From positions 20,524,501-20,588,500 of the forward strand of contig JASXTE010000016.1 of the NCBI GenBank assembly GCA_030280995.1: a stretch of DNA of 64,000 nt. The letters are read 5' to 3'. The DNA is from Hemileia vastatrix (taxonomy: Eukaryota; Basidiomycota; Pucciniomycetes; Pucciniales; Zaghouaniaceae). The notes beneath the pieces were generated by a model. That model had not been told where the DNA came from, ran no database searches, and saw only the letters and a program-made list of their open reading frames with translations. This document shows positions 33,199 to 46,869 of this stretch, piece after piece (position 1 is the stretch's first letter; each line of letters starts with the position of its first letter). Made by a program: the position numbers and the translations under genes.

Positions 33199-35619
33199 TT
33201 AATTTATTGAAAGGCTATTTTTAGCAAAAAAAGGTGATACTGGCTGAATTGAGCTCCAGTGATTAATAAAATCTGCATAAATAGCCCTAGAAATTCCCGC
33301 AGGTCTTGGGGCATTAAATTTTAAAGGAAATGGATCAAACTTCCCTATAAAAGGTTTTATTAATGTTAAAATATAGTTATTTAAATTTTTCCAAATTATT
33401 TCTTTCATCAAATGATTTTTTTATTATTTAAATTAAGAAACTTAATTTCTTATATCACCTCCAATAAATCAGTTGCTGAAGCCAATCTATGATCTTGAGA
33501 GCTCAGAAATAAACCACAGACACCATCAATTATATAGAATGTGAAAGGTTGATATTGGTAGTGGGAGTATTCAGGATTTATCTTGTTTAGTGCAGCCTTT
33601 TGTTTCTGTTCCATTATATTAAGTTGAGTATTTTTGTTTTTCTGACTCAATTTTTGAGCTTCGCTAGTCTTGCCACTTGATATTGTTGCAGCACAATATT
33701 TTGATTTAAGAATGATAATTGACATAATTATATTAATGATAATGTTTCTGATTTGAAGAAGATTTGAAATTGATATATCACAGGTTTGAAGTGCAGTGGG
33801 ACGAACTTCTAAGCCATCAGGAATCGGCCTCTTCAGATTTGAAAGGTGAGCTAGAAGCTAAAGACCACATTCAATTGGACAATATGATTTAATATTTTGA
33901 TGTGATGGAAGCTGGCTGAATTCATCTGCGGTTAGATAAAGTGAAGATGATATAAGAGATACCCATGAAGAACGGTAGTGGTCACTTAGGATCATTAATC
34001 TCATGAGCATTCAGATAAGATTGAACTAAGGGTGATCCGTTTTCTTTGTTGAGGAAAGAATTTCAGTATTTAAACCATCAGGATCACATAAATCTTCCAT
34101 TTTTTTGAAATCAATATTATTGAGTACCCATATCTGTGAACTATCAATCTCTAAAAAAATATTTGCTACAAAAGGAAAAAAAATAAGTAAAAGAAAAAAT
34201 TTAACACTAAAAATTATGGTAACTTACATAACTCAGTAAGTTTTGAAAGCCAATCTTCTCCACAAGATTTTTCCCAATTAAAAGTAAACATTGGAATATT
34301 TAACATGGGTTCTCGGGAAGAAGTAGAAGAGCTTAACTCGAGAAGATTAACAATTTCCAACCCCAACCTAAGTACCTTTTCTGTGCTGATTCTACCTTTA
34401 TAAAATTTATGAATTTTACAGAATTCCTCCTGAAAATCAGAGTCTTTTAGAACTGAGGGTGAATAAATTAGAGGTTTGTTTGATATCTTGATTGGAGTTT
34501 ATTTCATTGGTAGAGAAGCTTTCAAAGAGGTCAAAGTATGTAATTTATGAGGTGATGGGTATTGCTTCTTAGAAATGAAAGAATTTGGTGATGAGCTGTT
34601 TGAATCATAATCTTTATTAAACATATCGTCATGTCTTGAAGATGATTTTTAAGTTTTCTTGTTTTGATGAGCAAGCATAGTTTCATATTCTGAAAGCTCA
34701 TCATTGCTTTTTTCATTGATCTTTGCATCATCTTCATCAGGTAGAGGGCATTTATGGATGGAACAATCTACAGTAGGTGAGTTTCTGGTACAAAATATCA
34801 AAAGAAAGATAAAAAGTACAATATGTTATCAATAAAAGAGATATATGATAGAATTTTGAAGATAAAAGAATAAAAATAAAAAAAAGGAAACAAGAATATA
34901 CTCATTACTAAAGCCTTTGCTTTTTTTTAAGATTTATTATTTGATACATCAGAAAAATCATTAGCAGAAGCTGGTTTAATACATTGAACAAATGAGGAGC
35001 CTTGGGATAATTTCTTTTTCTTGGAGCAAACAGGTGTTTCAAGATTTTCCTTAGAAGTCAAAGCATGAGTTGAAGCTGATGGTTCTTCTGTCTCATCATC
35101 ATCCCTAATTAAAATGAAATCATCAGGAGGAATCACACCCTCCTTGTAAGCTACAAATATATATGAAGAAAAAAAATATTAATAATCCTATCTACTTATT
35201 TAAAAGGAGACAAAAAAAGTGAAGAACATTCATTTTTTAAGGCTTTTCACATATTAGAGTAAGTCATTACAAGGGTTAGATAAATATGAAGGAGAAGGAT
35301 TATTGTTAAGGATCTTGACAAGTTCTTCCATTTTATCTCTAGCCAATTCAAGAAAATTGTGATACTGAACTCTCGTTATTTCCTGCCTCTCATTGCTAGG
35401 TACTGGAGGGTTAGGTGCCATGCCATGTTGCAGACACAGTGGAAGCTCAAAAGCTTCAAAGAAAGTATCAATATGAGAGTGGGATGGAAAACATTTGGGC
35501 GCTGGAAAATCAATTTTTTGAAAAAAAAAGATATAGAACATAAGTGAAATATATAAATTAAGAGAGAGCAACATGATACACATACAAAGTGGAGGTGTAG
35601 GATTTTGAATACTAGACAT
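33199..35619 (-). CDS. Unknown multi-exon locus
   Basis: Several minus-strand coding-like blocks lie in one direction. The first starts MSSIQNPTPPL (35619) followed by a likely donor, and an acceptor near 35500 leads to KCFPSHSHIDTFFEAFELPL to 35254. An acidic/serine block is at 35136-34927 (MIPPDDFILIRDDDETEE). Another block at about 34440-34230 includes STEKVLRLGLEIVNLL. Blocks at 33725-33450 and 33411-33199 follow (APRPAGISRAIYADFINHW). Stops and frame changes lie between some blocks, so this may be one gene with introns, two genes or a pseudogene. I do not recognise the family. Confidence 0.35.
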
Positions 35620-36640
35620 ATTGATTAATGATTATTAAAAAAAAGTATTTGATATCAAAAAATTATGATGTAATATGATGAATAATTCTGAGATACTCTA
35701 TTCTAGAAACTTGAAGTTGATAATTTAATAGGATAAAAATTGAATAAGATTAAAATTAAAGTGAGGATGAAAGAAACAGAAAAAATAAAGAGGGGGATAA
35801 TATTTTATTTGAGCTTTTTTGAACATGTATTATTCATAGTGGAGTAACTAAGTAACATGCTATATCACAATCTGTTTATATTGAAGAAAAATTTGATGTA
35901 GCTAACAGAAAATACTAGGAATTCTTTGGGGACTTTTAGTGTGAAAAACAAATAATAACAAATGTATATTCCATATGCAAATTGCCATGGGTAAATACAA
36001 AAATGTTTAAATTAGAATTTACTCCTAACCAACAGAGATACCCATAATTAGTATATTATATGAAAAAAAGGATAATGCTTTATAACTATTTGTTAAATTT
36101 ACTTTCAGATGACAATGAGAGATTCACAAATATACTGATATGCCTCACCAAAAAAGAAATGAATTATAAATATAAAATTGGTAACATTAGATTTTAAGAT
36201 AAGAATTTATTTTTTAAGTGACAGGAGGAGTGTCAGGCTAGGGTGTGGTCCCAGTCACCAAACCATTGATAAACTTGGATACAACTTAGGGGGAAAAAAT
36301 TGAATAGTTTTATTTTACAATATATCTTAGTCTGCACAAGATATTGCATTGTTGTCCCTAACTAAAGCAATATTGTTACTTTTTAAAAGTTATAGGACTA
36401 CTAATTTGATAAAATATTATTATGAATCACCCAATAAAATACCTTAAACAACATTCAAAATTATTAAAACATTAATATTCAATTTGAGATTTGGATTAGC
36501 TAACTTTCTACAAATTACCACAGTTTTGATTAATATAATAAAGCTTGAAAAAAATTGTTGAGATAACCTAGAAATGAGTGCAAGAAAATGATAAAACATA
36601 TGACTTGAAACTTAACCCATACACTATTGATAAACTTCAT
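35620..36640. other. A+T-rich DNA; nothing recognised
   Basis: No gene seen. The left edge of the palindrome array begins near 36.65 kb. Confidence 0.6.
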
Positions 36641-36647
36641 GGATCCA

Positions 36648-38890
36648 GATTAATTTCTATCGAAATTAATTTTGGGACTGACATATTGAATTATAGCTAT
36701 GACCAAGTACTGTAAGTGCCATGTTTTGTATTCAATATATTGGTGTTTAATTTAATTTTGATAAAAATTAACAAGTATCATATGTCACCATGCATGGAAC
36801 CCTGACAGAAACCACAAAATATATGAGGCAATGAACCTCATAATTTCAATCAAAATTAATGTAGACCCATGCAAATTGAATACAAGCCATGTCACATGGA
36901 CTACCCAGACATAGATGAAATTCAACATGAATGGCTTAAAATTAATTTTGATCAAAATTAACCAAGGCATTAAAACATAAATTTATATATGGTGTACTTG
37001 ATCAAACCAGTTAATCCAACTTCTTAGCTTACCTATACTTATTTGAATTTTATGCATATTCCATGTCCATATTAATTTCAATTTAAATTAATGTTGACTA
37101 ATACATAGTGAATACATGCTATGCCACTTACACTTTCCAGGCATAGATTTATTAAATATGCCAGTATCAAAAATTAATTTCGATTGAAATTAATGAGCAT
37201 GATAATCATGAATTTCTGGAGTCAAATGCTTATTTTTATGAATGGTGCCTTTCCAACATTAATTTTGATTGAAATTACTTTTGATACTGTCATATTGCAT
37301 GTAGCTATGCCTGGAAAGTTTAAGCGGCACAGTGTGTATTCATTATGTATTGGTCAAAATTAATTTCAATTGAATTTAATATTAACATTTGCATATTGAA
37401 CCCAAGCCAGCAAATGACCCAAAAGATTCTTCATAAAACTGCCCATAAATTTTGATCGAAATCACGGCTGACCATATACATATTGAACAGTAGTTATATC
37501 TGGTCTTAGTAAGTGGAGATAGCTTATATTCAATATGTATTGGTCAACATTAATTTTGATCATGAAATTTTTCAGTCAGTTAGTTTTTTCAATGCATAAT
37601 GGCATGCCAATATTAATTTTGATCAAAATTAATGTTCAAATGATATAATGCTTTTTTGCATGACATGTAAAGGACAGCAAGTATTCTTAAGTATTAAAAT
37701 TTACTATACATGTTGAGGGTAAATATAATTTTTACATATCCATACTAATTTCTATAAAAATTAATGTTGACCAATACATAATAAATAGTAAATATGCCTA
37801 GCTAGTGTAAGTGGAATAGCTTTTATTAAATCTGAATTTGGCAACATTAATTTCAATCAAAATTAAGGTTCATAATTATCATCAATTTATGCAGTCAGTA
37901 GCTTACTGTTATGCATGGTAACATGTCAACATTAGTTTTAATTAAAATTGAATTTGACATGCCACCAAGCATTTTTCTGTAAGATGAAAAGTAGAGCCCT
38001 CTATTCTTAAGTAAACATGTTACAATGCATATTGAGAATGTATTTATCATTTACACATTAATATCAATTTCAATTAAAATAAATGTTGACTAATACACAT
38101 TGAACACAAGCTTTACAAATTACACACACCAGATATAACTACCATTCAATATGTATATGGTCAACCCTAATTTGAATCAAAATTAATAAGCAGTTTTATG
38201 AAGAATTTTTTGGGTTGTTTGCTGGTTTTGATTCAATATGCAAATGTCAATATTAAATTTGATCGAAATTAATGTTGACCAATGCATAATGAATACACAC
38301 TATGCCACTTACACTTTCCAGGAATAACCACCATTAAATATGCCAGTATCAAAGATTAATTTCAATCAAAATTAATGTTGGAAAGGCATCATGCACAAAA
38401 ATATGCAGTTGACTCCAGAAAACATTGAACACAAGATTTACAACTTACACACACCAGATATAACTACCATTCAATATGTATATGGTGCTCACTAATTTTG
38501 ATCGAAATTAATGAGCAGTTTTATGAAGAATTTTTTGGGTCGTTTGCTGGTTTGGGTTCAATATGAAAATGTCAATATTAAATTCTATTGAAATTAATGT
38601 TGACCAATACGTAATGAATACACACTATGCCACTTACACTTTCCAGGAATAGACACCATGCAATATGCCAGTATCAAAAGTAATTTCGATCGAAATTAAT
38701 GTTGGCAAGGCACCATGCATAAAAATAAGCAGTTGACTCCAGAAATTCACGATTATCATGCTCATTAATTTCGATCGAAATTAATTTTTGATACTGGCAT
38801 ATTTAATGGTAGCAATGCCTGGCAAGTATAAGTGGCATAGCGTGTATTCACTATGTATTGGTCAACATTAAATTCGATTGAAATTAATAT
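36648..38890. repeat. Periodic array of about 23 palindromes (TTAATTTCGATCGAAATTAA)
   Basis: Copies and near-copies of this 20-base palindrome start near 36650, 36755, 36841, 36938, 37070, 37170, 37257, 37354, 37447, 37548, 37610, 37743, 37845, 37930, 38065, 38165, 38250, 38355, 38490, 38575, 38670, 38762 and 38865, about 100 bp apart. The spacers fall into a few types that recur in both orientations. Type A holds GACCAATACATA...CTTTCCAGG...ATGCCAGTATC, type B TGACTCCAGAAA...ATGATAATCATG, and type C TTTTATGAAGAATTTTTTGG. No open frame of note. It may be subterminal repeats of a transposon, a foldback element or a satellite. Confidence 0.85.
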
Positions 38891-39103
38891 GGATACATAA
38901 ATGTGACATAAAGAGGTATGGACCATCAATTTGTTGAAAATACATTTTTAAATCTCATACATTATTTGTTTTTCTTAAATAAAATGTTACTCTCTCTCAA
39001 TATCACTTTATAACATTTACCAAGCTGCTTTGAAAAAAAACAGAATACATAAAATTCAATATAAGATAGCTATATTACACAGAAGATCACCGTTATACCT
39101 AAG

Positions 39104-40787
39104 TTATGATGATGTTGATGCTCTATTAATTGATTCCCGAATCTTTACCAGATCAATATCAGCTCCAACCCCAAGTGACTCACGTTCATTCACAGATAAT
39201 CCTTGCAAAAATGTTGCTGAATAGCAATTCTTGGGGAGGTATTTGGGAACATTGAATATACCATTTTGTGCAACTGTCCTTTCTGATGACCGTGAATATG
39301 TTTTTAATGCTGATTTTTTTTGAGCTGGTGTATGGGCTAAGTCCTTTGTCATCTTATCCATTTTTTTAAACAAATCATTGAGTTCAGGATTTCGCCATCC
39401 AGGAATAGCTCGGATAGGTGCAGTTGGGGCTGGTGCTGGGCCTTCCTCAATATCAGAGATGCACCTAGTATCATGAAAAAGCACAACAAAAACTGGCACA
39501 TCACTGCAGAGATTTCTTGCTAACTTGTAGCATGCACTAGCAATCTGAATTCAAACTAGATAAGCTTCATAATAACAAAAAGCAAAGTGAAATAAAAAAC
39601 TAAACTTGGTCCAATAAGTTTTTACTTGTGAACTTGCCCTCTTTTCAATCTTTTCTCTTTCCACCCTTTCCTCTTCTTGCCCAAACAACCTTATCATCTC
39701 CTTACCCTTATTAACTACCCATTTCTCAATAACACATTGAGTGAACTGAATCTTTGAATGATCGATTGTATTCAAGGTGGTGAGCCACCTGGTACAGTGG
39801 TTGCATACTATGCTTCCCATGACTTGATTCCAAGTTGATTCCGAGAAATCTCGGCAAGTCCAATCAAAGGCAAATATCCGAAAACCTTTTTCTTGCAATT
39901 CACGCTCTAAGTTTCTTTTGACAGAAAGTGGGATCGGTGCTCCTCCTTTTAGTCCTTGAGGCTCAGGTGCTGGAAAGAATTTGAGTAGTCAAATTTTGGA
40001 TCGCAAGAAGGCTATAGAATTTGTATCAGAAATTTTCAATCAGCTGCAGAATTGGCATGGTTAGAAGATTGGACTTGGGTTAGAAAAGTTTGAATTGGTT
40101 CCAAGATTTCCAATTTTCAATCTCAAAAAGTGTTGGGCTTGCAGGATATTTTGCTATTTGTGTTGGTCCCTCAAGACAATACTTCAGAAAGTGGTAAATA
40201 TTTCTATTTAGACTTTTCAAGCTCCTGGTAACATAATTCCTTCTAACTAAGCCTCTTAAAGCCCTTAACCCCTGTTCTTGTTCATGAGACTCTTCTGAAT
40301 TGAGTCTGTGGCAATCACTGATACCCATAATGATTGATGGACTCACTAACAATTCAAATAAGTTAATTAAATTGGTTATTTTTAAATAAAAGAATACACT
40401 ACAAATTTGACGTACCAGCTCCACTTGTGCTTGCTCCTTGGTTAGGCTGAGCAGATGATGATTGGTCTCCAAAAATTTTTCTAAATACTTCACTAGCTAA
40501 ATATTTTCCTTGCTGATCCGATTGCTGATCAGTACTTTCAGGAGCAGAAGGATGATTAGGATTACAGTTTCTTGGTTCTGCATGAGACTCTTTTCCTGGA
40601 TTGGGATTTGTTTGTGGGTTAGGATTAGGTGGTACAGATTGCTATGCATCTGGAGGTGAATCAGCAGCGGGTGGTGGTGGATCATTTCCAGTTTTAGTAT
40701 GTTGAGGTGGAAAAAAATGGGAATCAATTGTGTCAACAGACATCCCTTCAAACTTATCATCCACAATGAGCTGTAGTCAAATAAAAT
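39104..40787 (-). CDS. Rust-family protein with W-R...NCYS C-terminal domain
   Basis: The 3' part is clean: an exon from about 39898 or slightly upstream to 39626 (FRIFAFDWTCRDFSESTWNQ; zinc-ligand-like CNHC), an 81-bp intron (GT at 39625, AG at 39545), and an exon from 39544 to the stop at 39104. Splicing is in phase. The last exon contains PGWRNPELNDLFKKMDKMTKD and LPKNCYSATFLQGLSVNERE. The same pattern occurs in the plus-strand gene at 45.7-46.7 kb (WRSEDFFKVAQYLD; FPNDCYSPLYLASQNP). Upstream, a proline-rich block (about 40787-40416, one in-frame stop near 40644) and a block at about 40330-40080 are probable earlier exons. I know of such C-termini only in uncharacterised rust proteins. It lies just downstream of, and parallel to, the Tnp2 transposase. 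Confidence 0.5.
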
Positions 40788-41261
40788 AAAATAAAAGTAA
40801 TCAGGCTTTTAAATTTATACCTATCAAAGTAAAAGTAAAAAAAGATACTATGTTTATAGTCTTGTTAACAAGTATGTTCTCTTGGGGAAAAATAAAGTGA
40901 ATAATATATAGCTATCAGCTAAAGTGGAAAGGTCAAACTATTTATAGTATATGAATGAGAAAGAAGATTATTCATTAAGTAACAATTTTATCACATTTCT
41001 CATTACCATGATTTTCTTTCTTTCATTCTTACATTTAAGATAAAAATGACTCATTGAAAGCATCGTTTCTCTCACATTAAAAGCAACCAATGTAATTATT
41101 CATTGATTTAAGATAAGGTAATTTGAATGCATTGAATTTTTAATCGAGCATTGAAATATTTCTTTTACCATTTACAAAAATTACTAATCCTACAAATTTC
41201 CTCAATCCCAAATTAACACAAAGATGTTAGTCAACAGAAAACAAATTTGATTAATTTTTTC

Positions 41262-44200
41262 ACTCACTACTGTCTGCAGTCCAATGGAAGTGAAAACCTT
41301 GTCTTTGATTCCAAACATTCCTTTTTTGTGCTTGACAGTAGCTAAATTCCCAATTATTGCATCTTTCTTAATCACAATTTGAGTTTCTTTGGCTACTCTT
41401 ACTAACGGACAATGCACTTGTGGGAAAAGCTCATAGTGATCCTTTGATGTTTCTTCTGGACAGAGCTCCTTGAAAGGACTTAATATTAAATAGATTTGAT
41501 CATTCTCTTCCTTTAACCTGAAAAGATCATCAATTTTCCCAAATTGGCTATCTTTTCCATAGTAGAATTCAATTGTTGAATTAGCAATGTGTCAATGGTA
41601 ACTAGTAAACCTCTTTCTATGTATCAATATTCTTGCTACATTTTAAACTTTCCAATCCCCACTTTTCTCCAATGGAGTCAAAGCCCGTCTTGAAGTTTCT
41701 TTTCCAATTTTTGCCCTTACCCATTTAGTAAATAATTCCATACTTAGATGGATCATTTTGTTTTGTTTATTGAGATTGATATGGATTTTTTTAGTCTCAC
41801 ATTGATCATTATCTTCAGCTTCACCAAGATCTAATACCTTAGACTTCCAATACCAATTTTTGAGCATTGTAAGAAGTATCTCTCCTGTGGTCAATATTAA
41901 TTAATTAGCACAGCTGAGTTTTTATATCATTTCTTACAAACATTACATATGTGGATGGTGATTGTTTGGTATTTCAGATAATATATGATTCACCCGCTCT
42001 TCAAACCAAGGAGCTGTACCTGATGGTGGACCAAGATGCTTTATCATTTCAGGATAATGTTGAGTGATATGCAGATTTGGCTTTGCGTTAATATTCTTCC
42101 AACCCTCTTCCAGACACTCACAATACTCTAACAGAAATTGATCTAGATCTTTAAGCTCATTAGTCTGTATATTTTTTAATGTCAAAAAATTGGTGATTGA
42201 GCATAATGTTACAAGTGACTTGAGAAGATAATTTTCTTTTGGTTTTTCAGCTGGAGAAGCTGAAGATTCAGATTCTTTAAATTTTTCAAACCAAAGGGGT
42301 ATAAGTGACAAAGGGAAGTAGAGAGTATACAGCATGTGCCATTCTGCTGCCTTGAGGGATCCTGCCTATTTAGATCCTACTGATTTTGGAACTCATGTTA
42401 GCCAGGAAGGACTTCTTACTTTATCAATAATCTTCCATACAACCTGTAGCTCTGCTTCTGTGATTCGTGGATTACAACTACCTTCATTTTCTTTCTCCTT
42501 ACCTTTCCTTTTATTTTCTTCACCTCTAGCTGTCTCATTGGATGAGTGAGATCCTTCACTCTGTGATATGCTAATGCTCTGTTGCCTTAAGTTATACAAT
42601 GAATTCCTACTGCCACTTCTGTGAGACTGTAATGAGGCCAAATCGCTATGTGGAGGAATAAATTTGGAGCTTGATGACATACTCTGGCTTCTTGATTGAT
42701 TTGTTACCAATCCTTCACTATCTAGTCAATGATGAATTGATGAATGTCTTGAATTTGTAAGTCTTTGCCACTTATGCTGTCTTGTGTGTCCTGTATCATT
42801 ATCATCATTATTCGTGGTGCTTAAGCTACTTCTAAGTTTTTAAGAATGTTTGTGCAGTGAAGTATCAGAAAATAAATTTTCATCTTCTTCTCATAAATGC
42901 CAATTTATATCTTTTTCCAGCTTTCTTTCTAGATCTTTTGCTGCATTTTAGATTTGAAAATAGCCTAGACTGTGATCTTTTAGGTTGACAAGCATATGAG
43001 AATGCATAAAATCAATTGAGAAATATTCAGTTGGACGCCAACATTCAAGGTTATTCAGCTCACTCCATTGTACCCCATGATGCTGAACAATTGATACATG
43101 CTCCCAATGTGACTTAGAATTTCTCCACTTTGTTGCCCAGCACATATGATCCTCATGATTCTGTAATGAAAAATTTCCCACATTCTTTTCACTAATTTCA
43201 TCTTTAGAGATATTAAAGAAAGAGCAGAACATTCTTGCAGAGTGACTCAAAAAGCCAGCCAACTTTCATATTGCAGGAATGTCACCTATCAAAGAGAACA
43301 ATGCAACTCTTAATTTCAGGCCTCATGGATAAAGATGCATCTTTTCAATCACTATATCATCCAATAGAGTTTGTAGATCATTAACCAGCGGTTTTAGAAG
43401 GTGATTAAGCTGTTCACTTGTGGGTTCTGTTGGTCCAGGTAAAATAGCATACAAAAAAAAAATTTCCATTTTGTATCTATCTTCTTGAGGTAGGTTCATA
43501 CACACCATCATAATATTGCCTACAGAATTCTGATGACCTCCAATCCTATTACCACCAGGCCTAAACCAGTCAAAATATAAAGTAAACATTAATTTATCTG
43601 AAGTTATTGTATATTCATCATCATTGCCACCCAGAGATGGAGTGATAATGGGAAAATATTTCCAAATTGAACCATCACAAACATCCTTCATCAAATCTTA
43701 CTCTACATCATCTGCCACAGGGGTTTTCTTCTCAATCATAAGCTCAAATTTGAACAGTTTGATCTTTTCCTTAAGCCTGTCAATAAAAGAATGGTGATGA
43801 AATTTTTCAAGAGATAAGTATTTTAAATGTTCTTGATGTTCCTTCATCAAATACAGCCTTTCATCACATTTAACTAAAATTTGTCCTGCTCCAGACATTT
43901 TTAAATAACGCTTTGATGATGAAAAAAACGGTTGATTGCAACATAGTATAGATGGTTGAGATTCAGAGTTATACTCATAAAGAGCAAAGCATTTAGGACA
44001 GCATGTTTTAGTGGAAAACAATTGATTGAGCTTTAATAAACTAAAAACTGTATCTATTGAGTGTGGGATCAGGCAGACAATGCTATCAGAATCCAGTCTT
44101 CCACTATCACCTAGAATTTTGAGCTTCTTAATTTCTTCATCCAAAAATTGAGTACAACATTCTTTGCTCAAATGATGAATCAGAGAAACTTTTCTGCCTG

Positions 44201-44477
44201 CCATATAATTATTTGGCTATACCTTTCCCCAAGTTATGAGTTTCTAGAGACTGTTGAAGATACTTCTTCCCCCGATAGCGACTGCCCCTATATAATAAAT
44301 CATCAAAAAATCATATAGAATTTTATTCTCACTTTGAGCTATAGATATACAGCTTACTGTTTCTGTGGAGCTGGAACTTCCAATGTTAAGTGAATTGTTG
44401 GAAGAAATAACTATATGGTCCTTCCTATTTCTTTCCTCTTGATTTTTTTCATAAGAATTAGAGCGTTTGAAAGCCAT
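41262..44477 (-). pseudogene. Tnp2-type (CACTA/Plavaka-like) transposase, second copy
   Basis: More complete than the 7.9-kb copy. In order on the minus strand: an N-terminal serine-rich block (44477), LIPHSIDTVF and CPKCFALYEYNSES (44100-43960), YFDWFRPGGNR (about 43575, first catalytic block), AILPGPTEPTSEQ (about 43450), GDIPAI, a stop, then KLAGFLSHSARMFCSFF (about 43285-43215), VQWSELNNLECWRPTEYFSIDFMH (about 43080-43005), a serine-rich linker (42710-42400), then KPNLHITQHYP...GPPSGTAPWFEER (about 42090-41990), GEILLTMLKNWYW (about 41885) and a C-terminal block ending near 41262 (FYYGKDSQFGKIDDLF; HCPLVRVAKETQ). In-frame stops occur near 43695, 43320, 43262 and 42945, so it is probably inactive. 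No CACTA terminus was found near it. Confidence 0.78.
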
Positions 44478-44599
44478 ACCAACTTCAAAGGACCCAGAAG
44501 AAGTTTGGTACTTTCTATTGACACATCCAAGCTCTTGAAATTGACATACATGAAAAATGGAGGCATTGTAATTGTGATAAATGTAGGAATAATTTAGCT

Positions 44600-45640
44600 G
44601 TTGGAAGTTACCAATTGAAGGTACTCTTTTTTTTGCATGGCACTAGCTAATATAAGCTATATTTTTTTATCAAAAGAATATGATGGAATATGTGTTGAAA
44701 TTATTTAAGTTTAAATGTTTAATTTTTAATCAGATAAATTATATATTAATTAAAATCTATGCAGTCTACTTTATTTTTATTCTGTATACTCTCTTCATTT
44801 GTACAACAATGCATGCATGTTTATCAGAATATTTTCTATCATAGAAAAAATTCTATTGTACACACAAGCATCTTATTAATTTTTTATCAAATGCCTTCTG
44901 ATTTATATCTTACTACCCTATAATTATTCAATTTTAGTAAAATATTTTAGTTATGGACTATAAGAAAAGTAATACATATTTTTAACATAATTTTTTAAAA
45001 AATTACCCAAAAATTAGGTTAATTTTTTGTAAAAAACAATCACAAACATATTTCCTTCACTTTTAAAATTGGTCTGTACTAGGTAGTATTTTCCATAAAG
45101 AAATAATCAAAAATACTCAAATAATAGATTCTACAAAAGTGTAAACCTTAAAGCATTACAAAAAATCTGAAACCTTGTATAAATTTTCATACATAAATGT
45201 GATGAACTGACACTCTAGTCTATTTAATCAGGTTGAAAAAAATTACTTAATGAAATATGTATTACTATCATATTGGACCAAAAATAATTTTTTGGTAATC
45301 AAAAAATGAACATAGCCTCACGTTTATCAAATTATTTTTGTGTCAACATTTTTTGAAAATAAAAAAAATCCTTTTCTCAAATGATTCAGCTTTTATCACA
45401 TAATCATTCTCTTCCTTTTGTACCATTCCTTGTGAGTTAAAATTTTATATAAAAATATAAGTTATGCATATTATAAAGCCATAAATTTTAAATATTTCTT
45501 ATTCTTAATTTTTGTGATACTTCTCCTTAAATAAACTTTGATCATAATGTTTTGAAGCTCCGCAATTTATCCTTCTTCTTTGTTTAATTTTATTGAACAC
45601 TTTCTTAATCTAATTGTTTATGAACCCTAGTAGCTCTTAC
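44600..45640. other. A+T-rich DNA; nothing recognised
   Basis: Between the divergent Tnp2 gene (minus) and the 45.7-kb gene (plus). It could hold promoters or a transposon end, but no terminal repeat matching 7075/32287 is visible. Confidence 0.5.
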
Positions 45641-45700
45641 TTTCCTCATGGAAACCTGCCTAAAAATACATGAACACTTAATAGAATTTTTAATGAGACT

Positions 45701-46738
45701 TTGCCTCCATTCAATCCTCACTTTTGTAGATCTTTACAAAATTTTTGTCATTCACTTTTGGATATGTCACCAGAATCAAATGGATGGAAACAAAACCCTA
45801 CTGAAGAGCAATTAGACAGATTTTCATCATTCAACATGAATTCTTGCAACATTGCCTTTGAGCTACCTCATCCAGAATCAAATGCAGCTGTTTTGGAAAA
45901 TTTACCACCAATTTTCCATGAATCTTACATTGACCACCTTCGCATGTGCGGTTTCCCAGGGTCAACTTTTTCTTGGAACCTAGATCGGTTTGACAAATGG
46001 AACCAGGTCTTGGCAAATATTCTCATCAAACACTGGTACAATGCCTTAAAAACCAATAATTTGATTGCATATCCAATTGAATCAACTCCAATTAGCTTCT
46101 CAAATCAAATGGGAGCACTTCACCATTGGTTTTTAGGTCATTGTGATTAATTAAAACTTGGGAAGGATTCTGGTAGCTCTCAAGAAATAATCAAAGTGAG
46201 AAAGCATAAATATAGAATAAAAAAAAGTATGAAAATCCCCTTTTTTCAACCATTTTTATTTATGACCTTTATTTCAAAAAACAAAGATTTTCAGAATTCA
46301 GTCAACCAAACTAAAATTCTTAAAAAACTTCCACATTTTGAAACTTATCACAACATTTTCACAAACATCAAGTGTTTTTCAGACACAGAAATCGATAATG
46401 ATGGATCTTTAAGACATACCTTAATGCAATGGAGGTCTGAAGATTTTTTTAAAGTTGCACAATATCTTGATCAACAACACTTTGATATTCAAGATACTTT
46501 GACCTACTCTGGAAGTGTGCTAAAGGACTTGGCCTTGTACAAAATAATCATTTTGGTTTCAAAATTATCACCTAACCTTAATCTTTCTCATGTCCCCTGG
46601 GGTTTTCCAAATGACTGTTATTCTCCCTTATATCTTGCATCTCAAAATCCTCAACAACTCAGACTTTTAAATCCTCAAAATCCCATAAATTTACCTGCTC
46701 TCCTTGAAATTCTTTCTTCCTCTAATGTGAAAAATTGA
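45701..46738 (+). pseudogene. Rust-family protein related to the 39-kb gene, one in-frame stop
   Basis: A single frame runs from about 45690 to 46738 with one TAA at 46148. The N-terminal half begins LPPFNPHFCRSLQNFCHSLL and includes EQLDRFSSFNMN. The C-terminal half has MQWRSEDFFKVAQYLDQQHF and GFPNDCYSPLYLASQNPQQL, followed by INLPALLEILSS. These align with WRNPELNDLFKKMDKMTKD and LPKNCYSATFLQGLSVNERE of the 39-kb gene on the other strand. It is convergent with the helicase gene, their stops being about 130 bp apart. Function unknown. Confidence 0.5.
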
Positions 46739-46869
46739 CAAACTCCCTTGATAATAAATTTGCACACTCATACTACTCATTTCCACTGTTTGGGACACTT
46801 AGCCTTGAAAAAAAAACATAATTTTAACAATTACTATTATCATTAAAATTTATAGAATTTTAATTTGGC

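Noticed and set aside
36648..38890. CRISPR-like repeat-spacer appearance of the palindrome array
   Set aside because: Spacers are not unique but recur in both orientations, repeats vary, there are no cas genes, and the genome is eukaryotic.
44600..45640. A CACTA-type end for the 41-44-kb transposase
   Set aside because: A GGCACTAGC word near 44640 was considered, but it has no similarity to the 7075/32287 ends and no partner end was found.
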